A DNA stretch of 16,243 nt from JBLHKE01 sp047619485 (GTDB lineage: Bacteria > Verrucomicrobiota > Verrucomicrobiia > Verrucomicrobiales > DEV007). The DNA is taken from contig JBLHKE010000082.1 in NCBI GenBank assembly GCA_047619485.1, forward strand, positions 1 through 16,243, in the 5' to 3' direction. This document shows, piece after piece, positions 7,288-14,226 of the stretch. Made by a program: the position numbers and the translations under genes. The notes beneath the pieces are model-generated. The model saw only the letters and a list, made by a program, of their open reading frames with translations, was not told the origin of the DNA and ran no database searches. Positions within the stretch are counted from its first letter, which is position 1. Each line of letters begins with the position of its first letter.

Positions 7288-7737
7288 ATGGCGAGCCATG
7301 ATGATGATGAGCACGAGAACGAAGGCCGGCGTGGACTGTCCAGCTTAGCACGCTCAATCCTCGATCACGGCGCCGACTACATCGGCGCCCGGGTAGATCT
7401 CGCCAGACTCGAGGTAGACGAAGCTGGCGAACACGTCCGCGGCTTGACCGCGCGTTTTGGTGTCGGGACTTTCGCCACCTCCGCCGGCTACGGTATCTGC
7501 GTGATCGCCGGGATCGCTCTGTTGGCGAAGAATTACTTTGACGGCAACTGGGAACTGATCGCACTGGCGGTCGGGCTCCTGCATCTCATCACCGGTGGAT
7601 TGTTCCTCCTCGGGGCTCGACACCAGGCTAAACTCACCGCTAACCTGTTCAGCTCCACTAGGCGCGAACTCATCAAAGATCAGCAATGGCTCAAACAGAA
7701 ATCACCACTGGCAGACAACGAGAACGAGCCGAACTGA
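7288..7737 (+). CDS. YqjE-like (DUF1469, phage holin superfamily III) membrane protein
   Basis: This is a 149-residue inner-membrane protein. An acidic, His/Asp-rich N-terminus (DDDEHENE) precedes an amphipathic helix (GLSSLARSILDHGADYIGAR). Two hydrophobic helices follow at about 62-81 and 88-109. The cytoplasmic tail FSSTRRELIKDQQWLKQKSP closely resembles the end of YqjE, where T-x-x-EL-x-x-D-x-x-L is conserved. Family members are small proteins of unknown biochemical function often annotated as phage holin family, although they are chromosomal and not lytic. It starts 23 bases after the YqjD-like gene, with no Shine-Dalgarno, and its end overlaps the third gene by 52 bases. The order YqjD-YqjE-third protein matches the E. 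coli yqjD-yqjE-yqjK operon. Confidence 0.88.
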   Translation: MASHDDDEHENEGRRGLSSLARSILDHGADYIGARVDLARLEVDEAGEHVRGLTARFGVGTFATSAGYGICVIAGIALLAKNYFDGNWELIALAVGLLHLITGGLFLLGARHQAKLTANLFSSTRRELIKDQQWLKQKSPLADNENEPN

Positions 7738-8072
7738 TCGCCGCGCTGAGCGAATCGCGCGCCGGCATGGCACGGGGTGCAGGCGAAGTGGTCGATTTCG
7801 TCAACGTCCCTAAGCGGATCAAGCAGACCCTGTCCGACACCCCGCTCAAGCGCGCCGCCACCGCACTCGTGGCTGGCTTCATCAGTTCAAAACTACTGAG
7901 TAAGAAAAAACAGCCCGATCATGATGATGAAAAATCGAGCTGGTTCCACCGGTTATTCCCCGACTTCGATCCGAAAAACCTCTTCTCCTTACTACTCACT
8001 AGCTACCTCGAGCCCGACAAGATCGACCTCGAATCGATGTTAAAAACCCGCCTGCGCGATTTTCTCAAGTAA
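7686..8072 (+). CDS. YqjK-position protein of the yqjDE module, unknown function
   Basis: The 128-residue product occupies the position of yqjK in the enterobacterial operon. Its N-terminal part (RQRERAELIAALSESRAGM, residues 10-28) has the basic, Arg/Leu-rich look of YqjK. A short hydrophobic stretch (about 57-71, ATALVAGFISSKLL) is followed by a basic patch (SKKK) and an acidic HDDEK segment. The remaining part contains WFHRLFPDFDPKNLFSLLLT and a helical C-terminus; no known domain was recognised there. The ATG at 7686 gives a 52-base overlap with the YqjE-like gene. The next ATG (7767) would remove the overlap but also the YqjK-like helix, so the upstream start is preferred. Homology to YqjK is tentative and rests mainly on gene order. 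Confidence 0.65.
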   Translation: MAQTEITTGRQRERAELIAALSESRAGMARGAGEVVDFVNVPKRIKQTLSDTPLKRAATALVAGFISSKLLSKKKQPDHDDEKSSWFHRLFPDFDPKNLFSLLLTSYLEPDKIDLESMLKTRLRDFLK

Positions 8073-8122
8073 TTCGGCGAGAAGATTGGCCAAGCAAACA
8101 AAAGGTTAGTTGGAGCTTTACC

Positions 8123-8138
8123 CATCAGCATGCTGATG
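8123..8138. promoter_or_regulatory. Perfect 16-bp palindrome, possible operator upstream of the pilT pair
   Basis: The sequence CATCAGCATGCTGATG is fully self-complementary with no loop and lies in the 152-base gap between the YqjK-position gene and the first PilT gene, 87 bases before that start. TTTA and TAAA flank it almost symmetrically. Without a spacer or T-run it is a poor terminator, and better suits a site bound by a dimeric regulator. No clear -35/-10 pair was identified next to it, so its target gene is inferred. Confidence 0.4.
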
Positions 8139-8224
8139 TAAAATTCAGCCCTCTCTGCAAAGTGCAGTGATCACCGGAACGTTTACACCCCCGAATATTC
8201 TACCCCCGCCCCTAATAGCTGCCC

Positions 8225-9313
8225 ATGTCTGAAGAACAGGTAACAATTCTCGATCACGTTGATGAATACCTGCGAATTGGTCAGGAATACGAGTGTTCCG
8301 ACATCCACCTCGCCACCAACGCCCGGCCAACCTGGCGCCGATTCGGTACCCTCCAACCAATCTGGGACACCTCTCCAAAGGTCACCGCGGAGCACGCCGA
8401 ACTCCTCGTCAATGGCTTCCTCAAGGAGAAGGAACTCAATCGCCTCAAGGAACGCGGCGATGTCGACTTCGCCTACTCCAACGACTTCGGCCGCTTCCGC
8501 GCCTCCGTCGTCGCCCAGCGCCTCGGCTACGACATCACCTTCCGCATCATCGACTCCGAGGTGCGCACCCTCAGTCAGCTCGGGCTGCCGGACACGCTCA
8601 AACCACTAACACAGTATCAAAACGGCATCGTGCTGGTCACTGGAGCAGTGGGCTCTGGCAAGTCAACCACCCTCGCCGCCCTCGTCGACTACATCAACGA
8701 GAACCGCGAAGACCACATCATCACGCTCGAGGATCCGATCGAATACGTCTTCAAATCCAAGAACTGCCACATCAACCAGCGCGAGGTGCACACCCACACC
8801 GATTCGTTCTCGGCCGCGCTGCGCGCCTCATTACGCGAGGATCCAGACGTCATCGTCGTCGGTGAGATGCGCGACCTCGAAACCATCTCACTGGCCATCA
8901 CCGCAGCAGAGACCGGCCACCTCGTCCTCGCCACGCTGCACACCGGGAACGCCCCCCGCACGCTCGACCGCGTGCTCGACGTGTTCCCGAACGACCAGCG
9001 GGCGCAGATCCGCATCATGGTCAGCGAGTCGTTGCGTGGCATCATCTCCCAGCAGCTTGTCCCGACCCCGGACGGCACCGGTCGCAACCTAGCACTCGAA
9101 CTGCTGGTCAACACGCCAGCCGTCGCCGCCTGTATCCGTGACGGTAAGACCTACATGCTCCCCGGCGTGATGCAGACCGGTAAGAACCTCGGCATGGTGA
9201 CGATGGATGATTCTCTCAAGGCGCTCTACAACAGGGATCTCGCCACCCAGGACGAATGCCTGTCGCGCGCCAACGACAAAGGCCAGATGAAAAAGCACTT
9301 CAACATCGACTAG
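8225..9313 (+). CDS. pilT: PilT/PilU-family type IV pilus retraction ATPase, copy 1
   Basis: This is a 362-residue hexameric secretion-superfamily ATPase that would power pilus retraction from the cytoplasmic face. Motifs are in order: Walker A GAVGSGKST (140-148), Asp box HIITLEDPIEYV (164-175), Walker B DPDVIVVGEMRDLET (206-220, catalytic Glu 214) and His box GHLVLATLHTGNA (His 239). The C-terminal region AACIRDGKTYMLPGVMQTG corresponds to PilT's AIRNLIREGK segment. The N-terminal PAS-like domain is less canonical than in copy 2 (CSDIHLATNARPTWRRFG rather than a PxxRVHG form). A second PilT gene follows after 39 bases. No pilin, PilB or PilC gene is in the window. Which copy is the PilT and which the PilU equivalent cannot be decided from motifs alone. 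Confidence 0.93.
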   Translation: MSEEQVTILDHVDEYLRIGQEYECSDIHLATNARPTWRRFGTLQPIWDTSPKVTAEHAELLVNGFLKEKELNRLKERGDVDFAYSNDFGRFRASVVAQRLGYDITFRIIDSEVRTLSQLGLPDTLKPLTQYQNGIVLVTGAVGSGKSTTLAALVDYINENREDHIITLEDPIEYVFKSKNCHINQREVHTHTDSFSAALRASLREDPDVIVVGEMRDLETISLAITAAETGHLVLATLHTGNAPRTLDRVLDVFPNDQRAQIRIMVSESLRGIISQQLVPTPDGTGRNLALELLVNTPAVAACIRDGKTYMLPGVMQTGKNLGMVTMDDSLKALYNRDLATQDECLSRANDKGQMKKHFNID

Positions 9314-9352
9314 GCTTCACCTAGCGACCAACTTCCCCCCTTCTATTCTTCG

Positions 9353-10462
9353 ATGAACAACAAGATCGACAAGTACTTCCAAGCACTGGTTGCCGCTGGA
9401 GCCTCCGACCTCCACCTGAGCGAAGGCCAACCCCCTAAGATCCGCGTCCACGGCGCCGTCAGCGCCCTCCCCGGCGAGCCAGTGCTCACCGGCGAAGCGC
9501 TGGCCGAGATGCTCGAGCAAATCTGCGAACCTCGCGGATGGAAAAAATACACCAAGAGCGGCGACCTCGACTTCGCCTACGAGATGGATGAGGACTCGCG
9601 CTTCCGCTGCAACTACCTCAAACAGAGTCAGGGTCTCGCCGCCGTCTTCCGCCTGATCCCCACCAAGATCGCCTCGCTCGAGCAGCTCGGCATCCCGCCG
9701 ATCGTCAAGGAGTTCGGCCACGTCCGCAGCGGCCTCGTGCTCGTCACCGGACCAACTGGTTCCGGCAAGTCGACGACGCTAGCAGCACTGATCGATTACA
9801 TCAATATCAACTTCGCCCGCCACATCGTGACGGTCGAGGAGCCGATCGAATTCGTCCACAATAACAAGATGAGCATCATCACCCAGCGTGAGGTGCCACT
9901 GCAGACGCCATCGTTCTCCGACGGACTGCGCGCCGCCTTGCGCGAGGACGCCGACATCGTCCTAGTCGGTGAGATGCGTGACCTCGAGACCATCTCGCTC
10001 GCACTCACCGCGGCCGAGACCGGCTTGCTCGTATTCGGCACGCTGCACACCAACAACGCCCGCAAGACCGTCGACCGCATTATCGACGTGTTCCCGGCCG
10101 ACCAGCAGTCGCAGATCCGCACCATGCTCGCGGCCTCGCTCAAGGGCGTCGTCGCCCAGCTATTGATGAAGCGCTGCGATACCGGTGGCCGGGTCGCGGT
10201 GAACGAGATCATGATTTCCACCTCTGCTGTGGGCGCCATCATCCGCGAGGGTGCCACCCAAAAACTGCACGACGTCATCGTCGGTGGCAAGGGCATCGGC
10301 ATGCAGTTCATGGATGACGCGATCTGGGAAAAACTCCAAGCCGGATGGGTCAGCCCGTTCGAGGCCTACATGAAGGCGATCGACAAGAAACGCTTCCAGC
10401 AATTCCTCCCCCCAGGCCAACAAGAGGGACTCAACGCCAGCGGCGCCGCACCGAGCGAATAA
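9353..10462 (+). CDS. pilT: PilT/PilU-family type IV pilus retraction ATPase, copy 2
   Basis: The 369-residue protein is a paralog of the gene 39 bases upstream and probably shares its transcript. The N-terminal domain has the classic GASDLHLSEGQPPKIRVHG (residues 16-34). ATPase motifs are Walker A GPTGSGKST (133-141), Walker B DADIVLVGEMRDLET (199-213, catalytic Glu 207) and His box LLVFGTLHTNNA (His about 222). The Asp box reads TVEEPIEFVH at about 160-169: the usual Asp of EDPIEF is Glu, whereas copy 1 keeps Asp. The C-terminal tail after about 345 is Gln/Pro/Gly-rich and unlike copy 1. The downstream gene is convergent, ending the plus-strand run here. No Shine-Dalgarno precedes the ATG. 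Confidence 0.93.
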   Translation: MNNKIDKYFQALVAAGASDLHLSEGQPPKIRVHGAVSALPGEPVLTGEALAEMLEQICEPRGWKKYTKSGDLDFAYEMDEDSRFRCNYLKQSQGLAAVFRLIPTKIASLEQLGIPPIVKEFGHVRSGLVLVTGPTGSGKSTTLAALIDYININFARHIVTVEEPIEFVHNNKMSIITQREVPLQTPSFSDGLRAALREDADIVLVGEMRDLETISLALTAAETGLLVFGTLHTNNARKTVDRIIDVFPADQQSQIRTMLAASLKGVVAQLLMKRCDTGGRVAVNEIMISTSAVGAIIREGATQKLHDVIVGGKGIGMQFMDDAIWEKLQAGWVSPFEAYMKAIDKKRFQQFLPPGQQEGLNASGAAPSE

Positions 10463-10820
10463 GCGTAGCCGTGGGGCTCGCCTCCACCAAGCATCCAGCA
10501 CCGTGGCGCGGGTTTGCAAGCAACTCGAAACCTAGCGGGCTTCCTGCAAACAGAGCGACCAGGAGAAAGACTACAGGGCACCTCCGGAAACCTGCTGGTT
10601 ATTTTGGCCATCACCCGCGTTAGCTTCCAACTCAAATAGCCCGCTATAATCGCTGAAATCTGCCTTGGTGCTGGCTAAAATTCCTGCGCATCTTTGTATG
10701 ACTTATTTCCTGACAACCCCTAAGCTTTTCACTTCGACTTCAACTTCAACTCCCGATAGATGAGCTTGGAGCGGGATGAATTCCTCGGGCAGACAGGAGT
10801 GTCCGCCCTTCGATCTAAAG
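10463..10820. other. 358-base intergenic region without a supported gene
   Basis: The region lies between the convergent second PilT gene and the PSCyt/PSD1 gene. Short frames here have composition typical of out-of-frame shadows. A TATAAT hexamer occurs at 10645-10650 but lacks a -35 box at proper spacing. An inverted repeat GTTTGCA (10512-10518) / TGCAAAC (10545-10551) could form a weak hairpin, without a T-run. A short CTTCGACTTCAACTTCAACT repeat (10733-10752) lies within a 21-codon frame (10698-10763) that is probably chance. No clear terminator was found for either convergent gene. Confidence 0.6.
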
Positions 10821-13800
10821 CTATCGCTTCATCACTGTCGGATCGAAGTTCAGCAGCCCGTTCACGACCACGCCTGCAGCAGCGACCTTCGCAGACGCCA
10901 ACGTCGCATCACGCGGCGCATCGCCGGTCTTTAAAAGAGCATCCGCCTTCGTCTCGTCTGCTTCAAAGATCGTCAGTTGCTCGCCGTAGAGCCTTATGAG
11001 AATCACCATCTCCTCAGCAGAAGCCACCCGCCCGACCACACGGCGGAAGGCATCGCCAACCAACGCGGCCACGTCGTCACCATGCGCCTTGACCAAGGTC
11101 TCGCCTAACACGCGCGCGGCCTCTACCATCTGCGGATCATTGAGGAGAACCAGGGCCTGTAGTGGAGATGCCGTGCGCTCGCGCTTGACCGAACACACAT
11201 CCCGTTTGGAAGCGTCCAGCGCCATCATCACCGGCGCCGGCCCGGTCCGTTTCCAGTAGGTGTAGAGTGACCGCCGGTAGAGCCCCTCCCCCTTATCCTG
11301 CTTCACCGGCTTGAATGAAGCCGCCACTTCATACGGCCGCACCGGTGCCCCACCGACCTTTTCGACCAGCAGACCGCTCAGCGCCAAAGACTGATCACGC
11401 AGCATTTCCGCCGCCAGTCGGTAGACCGATGCACGAGCCAACAATAGGTTCTCTGGATCCCGGGTGACCAGCTCCGGGCTGGCCTCGGATTTCTGTCGAT
11501 AGGTCGCCGACATCACCATTTTTTTCAGCAACTGCTTGATGTCCCAGCCGCCATCGATCAAACCCTTGGCGAGCCAATCGAGTAGCTCCGGATGCGTTGG
11601 CAGCGCCCCCTGGCTACCGAAATCCTCTGGCGTCCTCACCAAGCCTTCGCCGAAAATCAGTTGCCAGTGGCGGTTCACCGCCACGCGGGCCGCTAGTGGG
11701 TTCGACGGATCAGTCAGCCACTTCGCCAGGCCAAGACGATCACTCCCGGCACCTTCCGGCATCGGATTCAGCCATGCCGGCACCGCGGGTTCCACCTCTG
11801 CCCCACGGGCATCGTAGGCACCACGCTCGAGGATGTAACTCTGCCGACGCTCTGACAATTCGCCCATCACCATGATCTCAGTCACTCCATCCTGCGCCCT
11901 CCCGAGCGCCTCACGCGCCGACTGCAATTCCTTCAACTTGGCTTGGTAGGCCGGATCGTGGGCAGACAACTGGTAGCGTTTCAATTCCGCTCCGCCCGCC
12001 TTACCCAGACTCGTCCCATCGTGCAAGTGCGCCACTTCCACCGGAGTCAACTCGCGCCCGTAAAGGCCGAACTCATCAACCATGCCACCCTTGAAACCCT
12101 TGTCGCGAAAGCGCGCACCAATCGCCACGTTGTCCCCACCACCTCCTGTGATTTGCTTGGTTAAATGATCACGAACAATCTCGGTCAGTGCCGGCTTGCC
12201 GTTGACGAAAATCTTGAGACCATCGGCGCGCATCGAGCCGTCATAGGTAACCGCGACATGCGCCCACTCGCTCGGCTTCAACACCTCGACAGTCCGCACA
12301 CGGATTGCATTCCCGGGGTAGAAATGCACCAGCGCCGCGCTCAACTTGCCGTCCTCGATCAGCAGTTCGTAACCACGGCTCGCCGCATCGGTCCACGCAC
12401 GCGAACGGTGATAGACCACCGCGCGCTCTTTGATGTCCGGAGTGTTCATCCACAACGAAACCGAGAACGGATGCCAGCGCGGGTAGTTGCCGTGCTTCAG
12501 CTTGACCGCATCGTCACCGGTCAACTGGACAGCTTGTCCAACCTTGCCCGGCACGGATTTGTTCGCGCCGCCAACCTTCTCGAAGGAGAGCTGTTCCAGG
12601 ACACCCATCACTTTCCGCTCCGCTGCCGGCACCGCGACACTCAGCTCGATGGTTTCCAATTCCTTTTCTAGCGACACGACTTTTCCCTTCAGATCAGCCA
12701 GTTTCGATTTCACCGGCTCACCACCAAGAAACATAGTCGGCGTCGGTACCGAAGGCGTGAAATAGGAATACAATCCTGCCTCATCGATGTTGTTGAAGAA
12801 GGCGAACAACTGGTAATATTCCTTCTGCGTGATCGGGTCGTATTTGTGATCATGACAGCGCGAACATTCGACGGTCAGCCCGATGAATGCCGTCCCTACC
12901 GTGTGATTTCGATCCGCAACATACTCCACCCGGAACTCCTCCGGTGTGGATCCCCCCTCGGCCTTCTGCGGATGGAGACGGTTGAACGTGGTTGCCAGTA
13001 TCTGATCGTCGGTCGGCTCTGGCAACAGATCCCCCGCCAGCTGCCAGGTCAAAAACTTGTCGTAGGAGAGGTTCTCGTTGAACGCTCGGATCACCCAGTC
13101 GCGCCACGGCCACACGTACCGGTCACGATCCACCTGGTAGCCATACGAATCCGAATAGCGCGCGACGTCGAGCCACTCGCTCGCCATGCGCTCCCCATAG
13201 GCCGGCTTGGCGAGATAGGCGTCTACCACCTTCTCGAATGCTCCGGGAGATTGGTCGGCAACGAAGCAATCGATCTCCGCAAGCGTCGGCGGCAATCCGG
13301 TCAGATCAAAACTCACCCGCCGGATCAGTCTCTCCTTCGAAGCCTCATCGTTCGGCTGCAATCCCTCAGTCTCCAAGCGTGCGAGTACGAACTGATCGAT
13401 CTCGTTGCTCCCCCAATTCCGCTCATCTTTGACCTCGGGAACCTCCGTCTCAGTCAGGGAGACAAACGACCAGTGCTTCTCATACTTCGCGCCCTCCTGA
13501 ATCCACTTCCCGATCAACTCGACTTCGTCCTGCGTGATCGAAATCTTAGACTCCGGCGGTGGCATCCGATCGTCGGGATCATCCGAGCTGATCCGACGAA
13601 ATACTTCACTGTGCGCCAGATCACCAGGAGCGATCGCAAACATGCCATCCCCAAGCGCTGCACGCGCACCCTCAGCGGTATCGAGGCGCAGCTTCGCCTT
13701 TCGCTTACCCGCATCCGGACCGTGACAAAAGTAACAACGGTCAGAAAGAATCGGCCGGATCTCCCGACCAAAATCGACTTCAGCGATGGCTGGAGAATAA

Positions 13801-13850
13801 AAACTCACCCCGGCCAGGACCAGGAGACCAAATTTAAGGCGCAAAATCAT
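10821..13850 (-). CDS. Secreted PSCyt1-DUF1549-LamG-DUF1553 (PSD1) protein
   Basis: The protein is 1009 residues from the ATG at 13850, chosen because it opens a clear signal peptide (1-23, ending SPAIA). The frame extends 33 codons further upstream with non-signal sequence. Domains in order are: a planctomycete-type cytochrome c-like domain (about 25-120) with heme motif CYFCH (39-43); DUF1549/PSCyt2 (about 145-355) with a second CXXCH, CSRCH (329-333); a LamG/concanavalin-like domain (about 420-610) containing the typical PFSVSLWMNTPD and WAHVAVTYDG; and DUF1553/PSD1 (about 700-1000) with NPLAARVAVNRHWQ and DFGSQGALPTHPELLDWLA. Such proteins are abundant in Planctomycetes and Verrucomicrobia, and are often paired with a DUF1501 partner and linked to polysaccharide use; no DUF1501 gene is seen here. 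It follows the Dabb gene by 37 bases and may end the phn transcript. Location is periplasmic or exported. Confidence 0.93.
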   Translation of the reverse strand: MILRLKFGLLVLAGVSFYSPAIAEVDFGREIRPILSDRCYFCHGPDAGKRKAKLRLDTAEGARAALGDGMFAIAPGDLAHSEVFRRISSDDPDDRMPPPESKISITQDEVELIGKWIQEGAKYEKHWSFVSLTETEVPEVKDERNWGSNEIDQFVLARLETEGLQPNDEASKERLIRRVSFDLTGLPPTLAEIDCFVADQSPGAFEKVVDAYLAKPAYGERMASEWLDVARYSDSYGYQVDRDRYVWPWRDWVIRAFNENLSYDKFLTWQLAGDLLPEPTDDQILATTFNRLHPQKAEGGSTPEEFRVEYVADRNHTVGTAFIGLTVECSRCHDHKYDPITQKEYYQLFAFFNNIDEAGLYSYFTPSVPTPTMFLGGEPVKSKLADLKGKVVSLEKELETIELSVAVPAAERKVMGVLEQLSFEKVGGANKSVPGKVGQAVQLTGDDAVKLKHGNYPRWHPFSVSLWMNTPDIKERAVVYHRSRAWTDAASRGYELLIEDGKLSAALVHFYPGNAIRVRTVEVLKPSEWAHVAVTYDGSMRADGLKIFVNGKPALTEIVRDHLTKQITGGGGDNVAIGARFRDKGFKGGMVDEFGLYGRELTPVEVAHLHDGTSLGKAGGAELKRYQLSAHDPAYQAKLKELQSAREALGRAQDGVTEIMVMGELSERRQSYILERGAYDARGAEVEPAVPAWLNPMPEGAGSDRLGLAKWLTDPSNPLAARVAVNRHWQLIFGEGLVRTPEDFGSQGALPTHPELLDWLAKGLIDGGWDIKQLLKKMVMSATYRQKSEASPELVTRDPENLLLARASVYRLAAEMLRDQSLALSGLLVEKVGGAPVRPYEVAASFKPVKQDKGEGLYRRSLYTYWKRTGPAPVMMALDASKRDVCSVKRERTASPLQALVLLNDPQMVEAARVLGETLVKAHGDDVAALVGDAFRRVVGRVASAEEMVILIRLYGEQLTIFEADETKADALLKTGDAPRDATLASAKVAAAGVVVNGLLNFDPTVMKR

Positions 13851-13887
13851 TGTTAGATTACCCCTAAAGCGGGGCCGATTGCCCGGA

Positions 13888-14184
13888 TTACTCAGAATCG
13901 TAGACCAACACCCGCTCCCACAGATCCTTGCAGTTCCCGATAAAGGCATCGTGATCTGCGTGCACCTGGTAGGTGTTGTGATCCCCGATCGAATCGAAGG
14001 TCAGACTGAGGTGGTAGCTGAACGAATTGTCGGTCACCGGGCGCTTCTCGGTCGGGGCAGGTTTGCCGATTGCCCCAGTCGCGACGGTCTCGATCGAAGT
14101 AAGCTTGGCGAGTTCGGATTCGAAAAACGTAACCTGCTCATCGCTGAGTCCGTCTTTTAACCAGAAAAATACAGTGTGGATCAT
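13888..14184 (-). CDS. Dabb (stress-responsive alpha/beta barrel) domain protein
   Basis: This is a 98-residue single-domain protein. MIHTVFFWLKDGLSDEQV at the N-terminus, the central YHLSLTFDSIGDHNTYQVH and the final LWERVLVYDSE follow the Dabb (PF07876) pattern: an opening strand with His, a ferredoxin-like core, and an acidic closing strand ending in a DYE-like triplet. Dabb proteins form dimeric barrels and range from stress-induced plant proteins to small metabolic enzymes, so a specific reaction cannot be given. It lies 42 bases after phnW and 37 bases before the PSCyt/PSD1 gene, all on one strand, so it is probably co-transcribed. A purine-rich GGGTGGACGG just before the ATG is one of the few possible ribosome-binding sites in the window. 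Confidence 0.88.
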   Translation of the reverse strand: MIHTVFFWLKDGLSDEQVTFFESELAKLTSIETVATGAIGKPAPTEKRPVTDNSFSYHLSLTFDSIGDHNTYQVHADHDAFIGNCKDLWERVLVYDSE

Positions 14185-14226
14185 CCGTCCACCCTATCCG
14201 ACACCAAGACCGAATCCAACCATTTC

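Noticed and set aside
7288..7737. Phage holin indicating a prophage
   Set aside because: The family name is misleading; this is a YqjE-like chromosomal protein next to a YqjD-like gene, with no phage genes nearby.
8155..8167. Small hairpin CTGCA-AAG-TGCAG as a terminator
   Set aside because: The stem is only five base pairs and no T-run follows.
8293..8865. 190-codon plus-strand ORF inside the first pilT
   Set aside because: It is out of frame with a clear PilT sequence and is an Arg/Pro/His-rich shadow.
10698..10763. 21-codon ORF with a Ser-Thr repeat after the TATAAT at 10645
   Set aside because: It is too short, has no ribosome-binding site and no properly spaced -35 box; it is probably chance.
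12846..13856. 336-codon plus-strand ORF opposite the PSCyt/PSD1 gene
   Set aside because: It is antisense to a strongly conserved coding region, has no recognisable motif and shows the Arg/Pro/Leu composition of a shadow frame in GC-rich DNA.
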